NCBI RefSeq assembly: GCF_001423085.1
Contig: NZ_LMNU01000001.1
Span: 551,495-615,494, forward strand
DNA length: 64,000 nt
Direction of reading: 5' to 3'
Origin: Methylobacterium sp. Leaf125
GTDB taxonomy: Bacteria > Pseudomonadota > Alphaproteobacteria > Rhizobiales > Beijerinckiaceae
This document shows, one piece after another, positions 1 to 9,349 of the stretch. A program made the position numbers and the translations under genes. Every line of letters begins with the position of its first letter. Within the stretch, counting starts at the first letter, position 1. Below the pieces are notes generated by a model. It ran no database searches, was not told the origin of the DNA, and saw only the letters and a list, made by a program, of their open reading frames with translations.

Positions 1-87
1 TGGCCGGGCACCCGCTACGAGGCCAAGGCCCTCGCCGCCGGCCGGCCGCCGAGCTACCTCGAGTTCCGCCGGGTCGGACCGGCCTGA
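1..87 (+). CDS. trmB: tRNA (guanosine(46)-N7)-methyltransferase, C-terminal end only
   Basis: This is the last 28 codons of a gene that enters from the left edge, ending in TGA at 85-87. The readable residues include TRYE, KALAAGR and YLEFRR. This matches the C-terminal tail of alphaproteobacterial TrmB, which places the N7 methyl group on G46 of tRNA using S-adenosylmethionine. The SAM-binding core lies outside the window, so the assignment rests on this tail alone. The stop codon is the first base triplet of a 14-bp tandem repeat that continues to 134. Confidence 0.6.
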   Translation, partial: WPGTRYEAKALAAGRPPSYLEFRRVGPA

Positions 88-134
88 GCGCGCGGGACTG
101 AGCGCGCGGGACTGAGCGCGCGGGACTGAGCGCG
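85..134 (+). repeat. 14-bp tandem repeat over the trmB stop codon
   Basis: The unit TGAGCGCGCGGGAC occurs three times without mismatch (85-98, 99-112, 113-126), followed by a partial copy to 134. The first TGA is the stop codon of the upstream gene, so the array begins exactly at the end of coding sequence. It is one of several such arrays in this window. Confidence 0.9.
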
Positions 135-323
135 TCGGCGTAACCCGGTTTGCCGACATCCTTGTGATGGGGTTGTTCGGGAAACACGCATCCCCATCTC
201 AGCCCGGCCTTGTTCCGCCCGGTCTTCGGTTGTCTGATAGGCACCGATGACGCGCGAGCCTTCCGGTGGAGCGCGGCCGCGCGTCGGTGACATGAGGCCG
301 GACGCGCCGAGCGAGGATCTGGC

Positions 324-2129
324 GTGCACGACGCTTCGGACAAGTCTTCCATGGGCACGTCTTCCATCGCGGGCGCCGGGACGGACTTGGCCCCGAATCC
401 CGCTCCGGGACCGGAGGCCGGGCCAGGGCCCGACCTGCACGGGACGGCCTTCGCGCAGGCGCCGATCGGCATCCTGGTGGTCGATGGGGCCGGCCTCATC
501 CGCGACGCCAACCCCCATCTCTGCGAACTCCTCGGCTATGAGCCGGGGACGCTCAACGGGCGGGCCCTCTCGGTCCTCGGCGCCGTGGCGCAGCGCGCCT
601 GCATCCGGCGCTGGCTCCGGGCGGACGGCACCGGCCTCGACATGCGCATCCGTCCGTCGAAGCGGCGCGACGACCTGCAGATCCTCGTGGTCGAGGCCGT
701 CGATCCCGACGAGGTCGTGCGGGCCGAGGAAAACCGCGCCGCCCTGACGGCGGCGGGCCTGGGCGAGTGGCGCTACGACTTCGCCGACGGCCGGGTCGTC
801 CTGTCGCGCCGGGCCGCGCATCTCCTCGGCTATGCCGCCGACGATCCGGTCACCTGGGACCGCCTGCAGGCCGCGATGGACGGCGGCGAGGTCGTCCGCA
901 TCCGCGCCCAGGTCCGCGCCTCCTTGCGGGACGGCGCGCCCTTCGCCTTCGAATGCCGCCTGCGCCGTGCGCCGGACGGCACCACGATCGACGTCGGTGT
1001 CCGGGGCCAGGCCATCCCGGCGGGGGAGGGCGGCCGGCCCACGGCCCTGGTCGGCGTGGTCGAGGACGTGACCACCCACGTGGAGGCCCGCAATGCCCTG
1101 CGGGACGGCGAGCAGCGCCTGCGCATCGCCACCTCCCTGGCGGCCCTGGGGATCTTCGAGTGGCACATGCTCGACGACCAGGCCATCTGGGAGAACGAGC
1201 GCATGTTCGCGATCTTCGGGCGCAGCGCCTCCGACGGCGCCCTGGGCAAGCGCGAATTCCTCGAGACCGTGCTGCACCCGGACGACCGCCCGGCCTTCCG
1301 CGCCGCCATCACGCAGGCCCTGCGCGAGGACAGCACCCTGGCGGTCTCGGGGCGCATCCGCCGCCGCAGCGACGGGGCGTGGCGCACCCTCGACTTCGCC
1401 GGGCGCTTCGAGCGCGACGCGCCCGACCGCCTGCCCCGGCGCCTGATCGGGGTCGTGGCCGACGTGACCGAGCGCCGGCTCGCCGAGGAGCGCCAGACGC
1501 TCCTGATCCGCGAGCTGCACCACCGGGTGAAGAACACCCTGGCCACGGTCCAGGCCATCGTCGGATCGACCGCCCGCACCGCCTCCAGCATCGAGAACTT
1601 CTACGAAGCCTTCGTCGGCCGGATCATGTCGCTGGCCCACACCCACTCGGTCCTGACCGAGGACACTTGGCAGACGGCGTCCCTGCGCACCCTGCTGGCC
1701 AACGAGCTGAAGCCCTACGCGGAGGGCTCCCTGAACGGCGCGGAGGAGCGGGACGCCCGCATTCAGCTCTCCGGGCCCCCCGTCGACATGGCGTCCGAGG
1801 TCGCGGTGCCGATCGGCATGGCGATCCACGAGCTCACCACGAACGCCGCCAAGTACGGGGCCCTGTCGACCCGGGACGGCCGGGTGGCGATCACCTGGGC
1901 GCTCGAGCCCGGCGGTCCGGCCGGGACGCTGCACTTCACCTGGGTCGAGAGCGGCGGTCCACCGGTCGCGCCGCCCAAGCGGCAGGGCTTCGGCTCGCGC
2001 CTGCTGCAGCGGGTGTTGACGGCCCAGGTGCGGGCCGAGGTCTCCATGGATTATCCGCCGAAGGGGTTCACCCTGACGATGCGGGCCCCCCTGCCGGTCC
2101 GCAACGCGGCGCTGAATCCCCTGGCCTGA
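324..2129 (+). CDS. PAS-domain HWE/HisKA_2-family sensor histidine kinase
   Basis: This 601-aa protein is a soluble two-component sensor kinase with no membrane segment. It has three PAS-like modules (about residues 33-130, 140-260 and 265-380). A HisKA_2/HWE phosphoacceptor region follows, with ELHHRVKN at residues 397-404 (His399/400 the likely phosphorylation site). The HATPase region has an N-box HELTTNAAKYGALS near residue 502 and a GFGSRLL G-box near 555. HWE kinases are common in alphaproteobacteria, often for light, redox or general stress signals, but the ligand cannot be read here. No response regulator is adjacent, so it is an orphan. The GTG at 324 is chosen because a purine-rich stretch (GAGCGAGGA) lies upstream; ATG 351 is an alternative. 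Confidence 0.9.
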   Translation: MHDASDKSSMGTSSIAGAGTDLAPNPAPGPEAGPGPDLHGTAFAQAPIGILVVDGAGLIRDANPHLCELLGYEPGTLNGRALSVLGAVAQRACIRRWLRADGTGLDMRIRPSKRRDDLQILVVEAVDPDEVVRAEENRAALTAAGLGEWRYDFADGRVVLSRRAAHLLGYAADDPVTWDRLQAAMDGGEVVRIRAQVRASLRDGAPFAFECRLRRAPDGTTIDVGVRGQAIPAGEGGRPTALVGVVEDVTTHVEARNALRDGEQRLRIATSLAALGIFEWHMLDDQAIWENERMFAIFGRSASDGALGKREFLETVLHPDDRPAFRAAITQALREDSTLAVSGRIRRRSDGAWRTLDFAGRFERDAPDRLPRRLIGVVADVTERRLAEERQTLLIRELHHRVKNTLATVQAIVGSTARTASSIENFYEAFVGRIMSLAHTHSVLTEDTWQTASLRTLLANELKPYAEGSLNGAEERDARIQLSGPPVDMASEVAVPIGMAIHELTTNAAKYGALSTRDGRVAITWALEPGGPAGTLHFTWVESGGPPVAPPKRQGFGSRLLQRVLTAQVRAEVSMDYPPKGFTLTMRAPLPVRNAALNPLA

Positions 2130-2156
2130 GGGCGCGCCCGCGCCCGGGGCCTGCGA

Positions 2157-3116
2157 TCAGGCGGCGCCGCGGCTGTCGGTCTCCCCGCCCGCCTCGACGA
2201 AGGCCTTGAGTTCGTCGAGGGAGCCGAAGGTGAAGCGGCCGCGCGGCGTGTCCGCCTCGATCACGCCGGTGGAATACATCACGTAGGTGTTCCCCCCCGA
2301 GGCATAGGTGCCGACCACCAGCGGTTCCTCCGCGGCGGGAGGCGTGGGCTCGGGGGCCGGCGGCTCCGGGGACGCTTCGGGCTTGTCCTCGGGAGCCACG
2401 AACCCGGCCGTCTCGACGGGGGACGGGGGCGGGGGAACGAGGTCGGGCACGCTGTGGGGCACCGCCTCGGCCTCCACGAAGCGAGGGGCGCTCTCGGGGG
2501 CGGGCGCCGGCTCGGGCTCGGCTGCCCGCGCGCGAACGGATCCGTCGAACAGGTCGTCGGCCGTGACCCGGATCTCGGGCTCCGGCGCAGCGTCGGCGAT
2601 GGGCGGCTCCGGACGGTCGTGGGGCGCGTCGGCCGGCAGCAGGTTCGGCAGCAGAGGCTCGGCGGCCGAGGGCTCCGGGGATGGCGGGGCAGGATCGAAG
2701 AAGCTCGGTTCCAGGCCGGGGCGGGTGGAGGCGGCGCCTCCCAGGCCGGCGCCGGTGCCCACGCCCGCGCCCAAGCCCGTGTCCAAGCCCGCCCCGAGGC
2801 TTGCGGCGGTGGCGGCGAGGCTCGGCCGGGCCCGCTGGGAGGCGCTCAGGTCTGCTGGCCCGCCGGGGGCCAACTCGGTGTCCGCCAGAGAAGGCTGGAT
2901 TGCCGGCCGCGCCTCGCGAAAGGCGCGCTCCAGGCCGCGCAGGCGGCCTGCCACGACGGCCAATCCCAGCACCACGGCCCCGGCCGACGCCGTGGTGGCG
3001 CCCGCGATGGTCATGGCGAGACCGCTCTCCAGCCGGACGAAGGGGAAACCCTGGATGACCGATACGATTCCGCCGACGATCATGACGGCGGCCAGCGCGA
3101 ACAGCGCGATATTCAT
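2157..3116 (-). CDS. membrane-anchored proline/alanine-rich protein of unknown function
   Basis: This 319-aa protein begins with two closely spaced hydrophobic segments (about residues 3-22 and 30-62). A long proline-, alanine- and glutamate-rich low-complexity region (about 80-255) follows. The last 55 residues look folded and contain GTYASGGNTYVMYSTG and a SLDELKAF stretch. The architecture suggests a tail held away from the membrane by a flexible linker. I do not recognise a named family. The ATG at 3116 is chosen because residues upstream of it are basic, cysteine-rich and unlike a protein start. It converges on the histidine kinase with 27 bp between stops and is divergent from sodB. Confidence 0.75.
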   Translation of the reverse strand: MNIALFALAAVMIVGGIVSVIQGFPFVRLESGLAMTIAGATTASAGAVVLGLAVVAGRLRGLERAFREARPAIQPSLADTELAPGGPADLSASQRARPSLAATAASLGAGLDTGLGAGVGTGAGLGGAASTRPGLEPSFFDPAPPSPEPSAAEPLLPNLLPADAPHDRPEPPIADAAPEPEIRVTADDLFDGSVRARAAEPEPAPAPESAPRFVEAEAVPHSVPDLVPPPPSPVETAGFVAPEDKPEASPEPPAPEPTPPAAEEPLVVGTYASGGNTYVMYSTGVIEADTPRGRFTFGSLDELKAFVEAGGETDSRGAA

Positions 3117-3377
3117 GGATGTCTCGACAAACGCCTGCACCTTCAGGTGCGGCGCGCACACTAAAGGCCTGGGGGGCATTTGCAAAACGCACAATCGTGC
3201 GTCGGGCGCGGCCGCACACCGCGCGGGCGCCCGGATCGTCGCCACCCGGGGCATGAAGGTCCCCCGGGCATCGACTTCACCCGGGCATCGACTTACGTAA
3301 CGGCACGTTGGTGACAGTGTCGCGCGCCGGTCGCGCGATGCCTTGCGTCCAATGTCTCACGAGCCGGAGAGTTGCCC

Positions 3378-3977
3378 ATGACCTTCACCCTGCCCGAACT
3401 GCCCTACGCCTACGACGCGCTCGGCCCCTACATGTCGAAGGAAACCCTCGAGTTTCATCACGACAAGCACCACAAGGCCTATGTCGACACGGGCAACAAG
3501 CTGCTCGAGGGCACGGGGCTCGAGGGCAAGAGCGTCGAGGAGGTCCTGACCTCGGCCTACGGCAACAACCAGCCGCTCTTCAACAATGCCGGCCAGCACT
3601 ACAACCACATCCACTTCTGGCAGTGGATGAAGCCCAATGGCGGTGGTGCTGCCCCGGGCGCGCTCGCCAAGAAGATCGACGAGGATCTCGGCGGCTTCGA
3701 GAAGTTCAAGGCCGACTTCATCCAGGCCGGTGTCGGCCAGTTCGGCTCGGGCTGGGCCTGGCTCGCGGTCAAGGACGGCAAGCTCGCGATCATGAAGACC
3801 CCGAACGGTGAGAATCCGCTCGTGCACGGCGCCAAGCCGATCCTCGGCGTCGACGTCTGGGAGCACTCCTACTACATCGACTACCGCAATCGCCGCCCCG
3901 ACTACCTCAAGGCGTTCATCGAGAACCTGGTGAACTGGGAGCACGTCGAGAAGATGTACGGCGAGGCCACCGCGTAA
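3378..3977 (+). CDS. sodB: superoxide dismutase (Fe/Mn family)
   Basis: The 199-aa product is a full-length iron/manganese superoxide dismutase, converting superoxide to hydrogen peroxide and oxygen. It starts MTFTLPELPYAYDALGP and carries FHHDKHH (first metal His), GQHYNHIHFW (second His) and the signature DVWEHSYY (Asp and His ligands). Length and lack of a signal peptide fit a cytoplasmic enzyme. The glycine run GGGAAPGAL and GQFGSGWAWL look more iron-type than manganese-type, but the metal is not certain. A GAGCCGGAGAG element precedes the ATG. It is monocistronic, with repeats and a REP-like element downstream. Confidence 0.96.
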   Translation: MTFTLPELPYAYDALGPYMSKETLEFHHDKHHKAYVDTGNKLLEGTGLEGKSVEEVLTSAYGNNQPLFNNAGQHYNHIHFWQWMKPNGGGAAPGALAKKIDEDLGGFEKFKADFIQAGVGQFGSGWAWLAVKDGKLAIMKTPNGENPLVHGAKPILGVDVWEHSYYIDYRNRRPDYLKAFIENLVNWEHVEKMYGEATA

Positions 3978-4012
3978 GGCCCCACGATCTTACGACCGCG
4001 TCGCGAGGCTCG

Positions 4013-4065
4013 GGACAGGCTCTTCCGCGCGAAGGACAGGCTCTTCCGCACGAAGGACAGGGGCT
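4013..4065 (+). repeat. 21-bp tandem repeat downstream of sodB
   Basis: The unit GGACAGGCTCTTCCGCGCGA plus A occurs at 4013-4033 and again at 4034-4054 with a single change. A truncated third copy starts at 4055. It begins about 35 bases after the sodB stop codon. Confidence 0.85.
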
Positions 4066-4108
4066 GTCGCTGACGGAGACCGGCCGACCGGGGTTCGCCA
4101 GCGGCCCG

Positions 4109-4226
4109 CCGTCATCGCGGAGCCGCGCAGCGGCGTCCGGGATCCAGGAACGCAGGGGGTGCGAGGGTTCGCACGATCGGCGGCCCTGGATTCCGGGCTC
4201 GCCTCCGGCGACCCGGAATGACGGCG
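4109..4226. repeat. REP-like palindromic intergenic element, copy A
   Basis: The left arm reads CCGTCAT...CCGGGATCCAGG and the right arm CCTGGATTCCGGGCTCGC...CCCGGAATGACGG. Together they form a long imperfect inverted repeat that could fold into a cruciform or RNA hairpin. A related element with the same ATTCCGGG / GGGATGACGG ends lies at 26391-26533. The form resembles dispersed palindromic elements known from Hyphomicrobiales genomes; family membership is inference. Confidence 0.6.
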
Positions 4227-4438
4227 TGATGTCCTGGGCGATGGCCCCGTCGAAGGCGCGGGGACCCGCTTCGCAGGGGCGGATCGGCCCGGTCCGGCGA
4301 GCGCCGACCGCGGACCGTTCGTCGCGGCGAGGCGCAAGGTGGCAGTCCATCGAACGGTTCCGCGTTTGCGCCACGCGCGGCGGCATGGTCTAGGGCTCGC
4401 CCGACACTCCCAGCCCCCCGTCCCGGCAGTCCTGATCC

Positions 4439-5974
4439 ATGATCCGCAGCATCCTCTCCGTCGGCGGCTGGACGCTGGTCTCCCGCGTCACCGGCTTCGC
4501 CCGCGACGTGGTGATGGCGGCGATCCTGGGGGCCGGTCCACTCGCCGACGCCTTCGTGGTGGCGTTCCGCCTGCCGAACCACTTCCGGGCGATCTTCGGC
4601 GAGGGCGCCTTCAACACCGCCTTCGTGCCGAGCTATGCGGGCCTGTCGGAAACGGAGAAGGCCGCGGCGGGCGCGGCGCGGCGCTTCGCCGATCGCATCT
4701 TCACCCTGATGCTCCTCGTGCAGATCGCCTTCCTGGCGCTCGCCATGCCGGCGATGCCCTGGGTCGTGCGCGCCCTGGCGCCAGGGTTCTCGGAGGACCC
4801 GGAGCGGTTCGCGCTGGCCGTCTCGCTGACCCGGATCACCTTCCCCTACCTCCTGTTCATGACGCTGGTGACCCTGTTCTCCGGCATCCTCAACGCCCAT
4901 CGGCGCTTCGCGGTGGCGGCCGGCGCACCGGTGCTGCTCAACCTGTCGATGCTGGTCGCCCTGAGCCTCGCCGCGCTCTTCCCCAACGCCGCCTACGCCG
5001 CCGCCTGGGGCGTCACCGTCTCGGGCGTGCTGCAATTCGCCCTGGTCTGGTGGGCGTGTCGGCGGGCGGGCATCGCCCCGACCCTGACGACCCCGACCCT
5101 GGGCGACCCGGCCATGCGGCGATTCTTCAAGGTGCTGGGGCCGGCGGTGATCGGCTCGGCCGGCTTCCAGATCGCCTCCTTCGCCGACACCATCATCGCG
5201 AGCTTCCTGCCGACGGGCGCGGTCTCGGCCCTCTATTACGCCGACCGGCTCTATCAGCTGCCCTTCGGCGTCATCGCCATCGCGGCGGGCACGGTGCTCC
5301 TGCCGGAGATGAGCCGGCGCATCGCCGCCGGCGACGTCGCCGGGGCGCACGCGGCCCAGAACCGGGCGGCGGGCTTCTCCCTCGCCCTGTCGGCGCCCTT
5401 CACGGTGGCCTTCCTCACCCTGCCGGCCCTGATCATGACGGCGCTGTTCCAGCGCGGCGCCTTCGGGGCCGAGGATGCGGCGCGCGCGGCCTCGGTGCTC
5501 GCCGCCTACGGCCTGGCGCTGCCCGCCGTGGTGCTCCTGCGCAGCGCCCTGGCGAGCTTCTATGCCCGGCAGGACACGCTGACCCCGCTCATCGCCTCCC
5601 TCACCGCCATCGCCATCAACGTCGCCCTCAAGGTGGTGCTGACCGGGCCCTACGGCGTCACCGGCCTCGCGATGGCCACCGCCATCGGCCAGTGGGTCAA
5701 CCTCGGCATCCTCGTGGCCCTGGCCTGGCGACGGGGCTGGATGGCGCCGGGGCGCACCCTCGGGGCCACCGTCGTCGGGGTGGTGGTGGCCTGCATCGCC
5801 CTCGCGGCCACCGCCCGTTACGGCCTGCCCCTGGCCGACGCCCTGGTGCCGGCCCTGCCGCGCCTGCGCGAGATGGCGGTGCTGGGCCTGCTCGGGATCG
5901 CCGGAACGCTGGTCTACGCCGTGCTGTTGTTGGGGACGCTGCGCCTGTTCGGGCTTCGCCTGCGGCGCGCCTGA
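4439..5974 (+). CDS. murJ: lipid II flippase MurJ
   Basis: This 511-aa polytopic inner-membrane protein belongs to the MOP exporter superfamily. MurJ flips the lipid-linked peptidoglycan precursor to the periplasmic face. The N-terminus carries VSRVTGFARDVVMAA and FRLPNHFRAIFGEGAFNTAFVPSY, the family hallmark. Later segments (LYYADRLYQLPFGV, ARQDTLTPL) also match. I count about 14 hydrophobic segments, the usual number. Length is normal and the ATG at 4439 gives a standard start. It has no obvious operon partner; the haloacid dehalogenase follows after 106 bp with its own ribosome binding site. Confidence 0.95.
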   Translation: MIRSILSVGGWTLVSRVTGFARDVVMAAILGAGPLADAFVVAFRLPNHFRAIFGEGAFNTAFVPSYAGLSETEKAAAGAARRFADRIFTLMLLVQIAFLALAMPAMPWVVRALAPGFSEDPERFALAVSLTRITFPYLLFMTLVTLFSGILNAHRRFAVAAGAPVLLNLSMLVALSLAALFPNAAYAAAWGVTVSGVLQFALVWWACRRAGIAPTLTTPTLGDPAMRRFFKVLGPAVIGSAGFQIASFADTIIASFLPTGAVSALYYADRLYQLPFGVIAIAAGTVLLPEMSRRIAAGDVAGAHAAQNRAAGFSLALSAPFTVAFLTLPALIMTALFQRGAFGAEDAARAASVLAAYGLALPAVVLLRSALASFYARQDTLTPLIASLTAIAINVALKVVLTGPYGVTGLAMATAIGQWVNLGILVALAWRRGWMAPGRTLGATVVGVVVACIALAATARYGLPLADALVPALPRLREMAVLGLLGIAGTLVYAVLLLGTLRLFGLRLRRA

Positions 5975-6080
5975 TCCCGCCGCCCGACCGCAGCGGCGCG
6001 GGATCCGCCGCGCCGGCGCGGCGCGGCGCCCGCTTCCGCCGTCCCGGAGGGGTCGACCGGATCCGACACGAGGAGCCCGC

Positions 6081-6740
6081 ATGTCCGAATCCCCCCGCAT
6101 CGCCGTCTTCGACGCCTACGGCACCCTGTTCGATGTCCACGCGGCGGTGGCGCGCCACGCGGACGCGATCGGGCCGGACGCGGCGGCCCTGTCCGAGACC
6201 TGGCGCGCCAAGCAGCTCGAATATTCCTGGGTGCTCGGCCTGATGGGGCGCCATGCCCCGTTCTGGGGCCTGACCGAGCAGGCCCTGGATTATGCCCTGG
6301 CCCGGTACCCGGCGGTGGACCGGGCGCTGCGGCCCCGGCTCCTCGACGCCTATCGCGACCTCGACGCCTATCCGGAGGTGCCGGGCACGCTCCGAGCCCT
6401 GCGCGCCGCGGGATGGCGGACCGCGATCCTCTCCAACGGCGACGCGGCGATGCTGGAGCGCGCGGTGGCCTCGGCGGGGCTGGCGGACCACCTCGACGCG
6501 GTGCTCTCGGTGGAGGCCGCGCGAACCTTCAAGACCGCGCCGGCCGCCTACCGCATCGCCACGGACCGCTTCGGCGTCGGACCCGAGGCGGTGCTGTTCT
6601 GCTCCTCGAACCGCTGGGACGTGGCCGGGGCGGCCGCGTTCGGCTTCCGGTCCGTCTGGGTCAACCGCAAGGGGCTGCCGGACGAGTATGCCGATCAGCC
6701 CCCCGAGCGGGTGATCGAGAGCCTCGACGCCCTGCTCTGA
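6081..6740 (+). CDS. type II (S)-2-haloacid dehalogenase, HAD superfamily
   Basis: The 219-aa protein is a cytoplasmic HAD hydrolase of the L-2-haloacid dehalogenase type, replacing a 2-halogen of a short carboxylic acid with hydroxyl. Motif I is FDAYGTLFDV, with Asp10 the predicted nucleophile. Motif II is ILSNGD, the motif III lysine lies in RTFKTAP, and motif IV is CSSNRWDVAGAAAFG. The SNG and SSNRWD forms are those of dehalogenases rather than of phosphatases. An AGGAG sequence sits nine bases before the ATG. Physiological substrate is unknown, since family members vary. Confidence 0.9.
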   Translation: MSESPRIAVFDAYGTLFDVHAAVARHADAIGPDAAALSETWRAKQLEYSWVLGLMGRHAPFWGLTEQALDYALARYPAVDRALRPRLLDAYRDLDAYPEVPGTLRALRAAGWRTAILSNGDAAMLERAVASAGLADHLDAVLSVEAARTFKTAPAAYRIATDRFGVGPEAVLFCSSNRWDVAGAAAFGFRSVWVNRKGLPDEYADQPPERVIESLDALL

Positions 6741-6788
6741 GGGCGGGGCTCGGGCTACCTGACCAGCGAAGCCTCAGGCCGCGCCCGC

Positions 6789-6834
6789 GATGCGGCGGTC
6801 AGGCCGCCCGGGATGCGGCGGTCAGGCCGCCCGG
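6789..6834 (-). repeat. 23-bp tandem duplication of the MCP gene's last codons and stop
   Basis: The 23-bp unit GATGCGGCGGTCAGGCCGCC plus CGG is present twice with no mismatch (6789-6811 and 6812-6834). The right copy contains the stop codon of the chemotaxis receptor gene (6822-6824, minus strand) and its last codons. The left copy is an untranslated duplicate of them. Confidence 0.9.
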
Positions 6835-8510
6835 ATGGTGGCGAGGAACTGCGAGACCTGACCGCCGAGATGCTCGGACTGGCGCGACAGCGCCGAGGCC
6901 GAGGCCAGCACCTGGGCGGCGGCCGCACCGGTCTCCTCGGCGGCGCCCGCGACGCCCGAGACGTTCTGCGTGACTTCGCCGGTGCCGATCGAGGCCTGGG
7001 CCACGTTGCGCACGATCTCCTGGGTCGCCGCCCCCTGCTCCTCCACCGCCGCCGCGATCGAGGCCGCGACGTCGCTGATCTCGCGGATGCGCCCCGTGAT
7101 GGCGCCGATCGCCGCCACCGCCTGGCCCGTCGAGCCCTGGATGCGGGCGATCTGGCCGGTGATCTCGTCCGTGGCCCGGGCGGTCTGGTTGGCGAGTTCC
7201 TTGACCTCGGCGGCCACCACCGCGAAGCCCCGACCCGCCTCGCCGGCCCGCGCCGCCTCGATCGTCGCGTTGAGGGCGAGAAGGTTGGTCTGGCCCGCGA
7301 TGGTCGAGATCATCGCCACCACGTCGCCGATGCGCTGGGCCGCCTCGCTGAGGTCGCGCACGAAGGTGGCGGTCTGGCCGGCCTCCGTCACCGCCTCGCG
7401 GGAGAGCTGGGCGGAGCCCTGGACCTGACGGCCGATCTCGTCGACCGAGGAGCCGAGCTCCTCGGCCGCGGCCGCCACCGTGGTGACGTTCGCCGAGGCC
7501 TGGTCGGCAGCGGCGGCCACGGAGACGGAGCGCTGCGCCGTCTCGCTGGCATTGGCCGACATGCTGCGGGCCGTGTCCTGCAGCTGCGCCGCGGCCGTGC
7601 CGACCTGCGCCACGACGCCGCCCACCGCGGCCTCGAACTGATCGGCCAGGCCCCGCAGGGTCTCCCGGCGCAGGGCCTCGGCCCCGGCCCGGGCCGCCTC
7701 GGTCTCGGCCTCCAGGGCGCGGGTGCGAAGGATGTTGTCCTTGAAGACCAGGACGGCGTCCGCCATCGCGCCGATCTCGTCCCGCCGCTCGGCGCCCGGC
7801 ACGGCGACGGCCGTGTCGCCGGTGGCGAGCCGCCGCATCGCCTCGGTCATCCGGTGCAGGGGGCGGCTGACGCCGAGGGCGAGGGCGACGGCCGCGCCCG
7901 CCGCGATCAGCATCCCGAGGCCCACGAGGAGGGCGGTGGTCAGGACGGCGGTGTCGTAGGTGTCCTGGGCGAGGGCGCCGCTGGCGCGGGCGCTGCCCTC
8001 CTCGAGGTCGACGAGCTTTTGCAGGGCGCCGAGGACGGCGTTGATGCGCGTCGACATGTCGGTGTTGTAGGTGCGCTGGGCGCCCGCGAGGTCTCCGGCC
8101 TGCGCCTGGGTGACGATCCCCTCCTGCAGGGTCCGGTAGGCGGACCATTCCGTCTCGAACGTGCGGTAGAGGGCCTGCGACTCCGGGCTGGCTCGCAGCG
8201 CCGCGTAGGCGGCCTGCGCGGCGCGCATCTCGGCCTCCCGCTTGGCCAGGGCGGCCGAGACGTCGGTGCGGGCCGCCGCCGTATCGGCGGTGATCAGGCG
8301 ACCGCCATTGACCCGCTGGCGCAGGACCAGGACCTGGATCTTGCCCAGGAGCTGCACGTTCGGGAGGCGCTCGTCGCGCATCTCCCGCGCCACCGCGTTG
8401 ACGGCGCGCAGCTGCATCAGGGCCGACCCGCCGATCACCGCCATGAGACCGAAGACGAGACCGAAGCCGAGAAACAGCTTGGTGCGGATCGACAGGGCGG
8501 GAAAGGACAT
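6822..8510 (-). CDS. methyl-accepting chemotaxis protein
   Basis: This 562-aa receptor has the classic layout. A short cytoplasmic start and first membrane segment (about residues 10-30) are followed by a helical periplasmic ligand domain of about 160 residues, rich in Ala and Gln. A second membrane segment (about 190-215) precedes HAMP with [14 protein letters not shown], then a long coiled signalling domain. The hairpin-tip region reads [20 protein letters not shown] and [16 protein letters not shown], the interaction site for CheA/CheW. The ligand domain looks like a four-helix bundle; its ligand is unknown. The ATG at 8510 begins just before the first membrane segment. No other che genes are nearby. 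Confidence 0.93.
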   Translation of the reverse strand: MSFPALSIRTKLFLGFGLVFGLMAVIGGSALMQLRAVNAVAREMRDERLPNVQLLGKIQVLVLRQRVNGGRLITADTAAARTDVSAALAKREAEMRAAQAAYAALRASPESQALYRTFETEWSAYRTLQEGIVTQAQAGDLAGAQRTYNTDMSTRINAVLGALQKLVDLEEGSARASGALAQDTYDTAVLTTALLVGLGMLIAAGAAVALALGVSRPLHRMTEAMRRLATGDTAVAVPGAERRDEIGAMADAVLVFKDNILRTRALEAETEAARAGAEALRRETLRGLADQFEAAVGGVVAQVGTAAAQLQDTARSMSANASETAQRSVSVAAAADQASANVTTVAAAAEELGSSVDEIGRQVQGSAQLSREAVTEAGQTATFVRDLSEAAQRIGDVVAMISTIAGQTNLLALNATIEAARAGEAGRGFAVVAAEVKELANQTARATDEITGQIARIQGSTGQAVAAIGAITGRIREISDVAASIAAAVEEQGAATQEIVRNVAQASIGTGEVTQNVSGVAGAAEETGAAAAQVLASASALSRQSEHLGGQVSQFLATIRAA

Positions 8511-8644
8511 GCAGCGAGGAGCCCAATGGGAGGGGAGGCCCCGCATCATTCGCGACAGGCGTTAAAAATTCCCACGGGTCTTCATGTCGAGGGACGAAGC
8601 TTGTCGCGGATGATCATCATCTATCGTCGCCCGTGATTGAATAA

Positions 8645-9124
8645 TCAGGGTGAGAGCTTCCAGTTCGACTGGTGAATGACCAGCGTCATTCCGCGCCCGT
8701 CCGGGCTCTTCACCGACTGGCTCGTATAATCCGCCGTGCCCGACATCCCGGCGTATTTGCCGGTTCCGCCGACGAAGACATGCGTGCCCTTGGCGCCCTT
8801 GGCCTCGTAGGTGGAAAAGATCTGGTCGCCATCGGCGTCGCTGTCGATGCAGGAGCCGCGGTTGAGCGCCTCGCCGCCGACGACCTCGCGCATCCCGAGG
8901 CAGCGCGTGCCCATGTTGTTGAACATCGGGCCGCCGGACTCGTTGCGGGTGATTCCGGAGCTGTCGTAGGTCGTCACGGTGCGCTCCCCGAGCTTCATCG
9001 TGACGAAGGCGGCGGTGACGTAGGTGGTGGAGTAGCTGTCGGTGCCGCTGCGGGGCAGTTCGGCGGCCCGCGCAAGGGGCGCGGCCAGAACGGCCGCCGA
9101 GAGAAAGACCCAACGTCGTGACAT
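8645..9124 (-). CDS. secreted protein of unknown function
   Basis: The 159-aa product starts with a clear signal peptide (MSRRWVFLSAAVLAAPLARAA, cleavage likely after ARAA). The mature part is about 138 residues with many Thr, Gly and Tyr. It has two cysteines, in GTRCLGM and RGSCIDSD, that could form a disulfide. The segment IDSDADGDQIF has a calcium-loop look, and HVFVGGTGKYAGMSGTADY resembles beta-barrel or lipocalin-like strands. I do not recognise a named family with certainty. The ATG at 9124 is selected because the signal peptide starts there. It is flanked by the chemotaxis receptor on the same strand and tlpA. Confidence 0.75.
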   Translation of the reverse strand: MSRRWVFLSAAVLAAPLARAAELPRSGTDSYSTTYVTAAFVTMKLGERTVTTYDSSGITRNESGGPMFNNMGTRCLGMREVVGGEALNRGSCIDSDADGDQIFSTYEAKGAKGTHVFVGGTGKYAGMSGTADYTSQSVKSPDGRGMTLVIHQSNWKLSP

Positions 9125-9349
9125 GATGATCAGGCCTCCGTCTGAGAACAGGCGCAGAGACATTCGCATCGATTCGATGTCGATCGATCATGAGCGCGAC
9201 GCGCCTGCCTGACAACTGTCGGGTCTGCCATTTCCACTAACGAAAAGGTTTATCTCCCTGTCGGTGACTGCAAATGACCGTGCGGCGGGTGTTCTGTCCT
9301 AGCGGCAATCCTGGCGCGATCCGCCCGGGGGGGCGGTTCCCCGCGCGGG

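Larger units (their letters stand above)
3978..4438. other. noncoding stretch between sodB and murJ with two repeat types
   Basis: I see no credible gene in these 461 bases. They hold a 21-bp tandem repeat (4013-4065) and a REP-like imperfect inverted repeat (4109-4226). No terminator with a T-run is evident after sodB. Confidence 0.7.

Noticed and set aside
4117-4438. Small frames between sodB and murJ as a gene
   Set aside because: They run through an inverted repeat and a tandem repeat and have no consistent protein-like composition.
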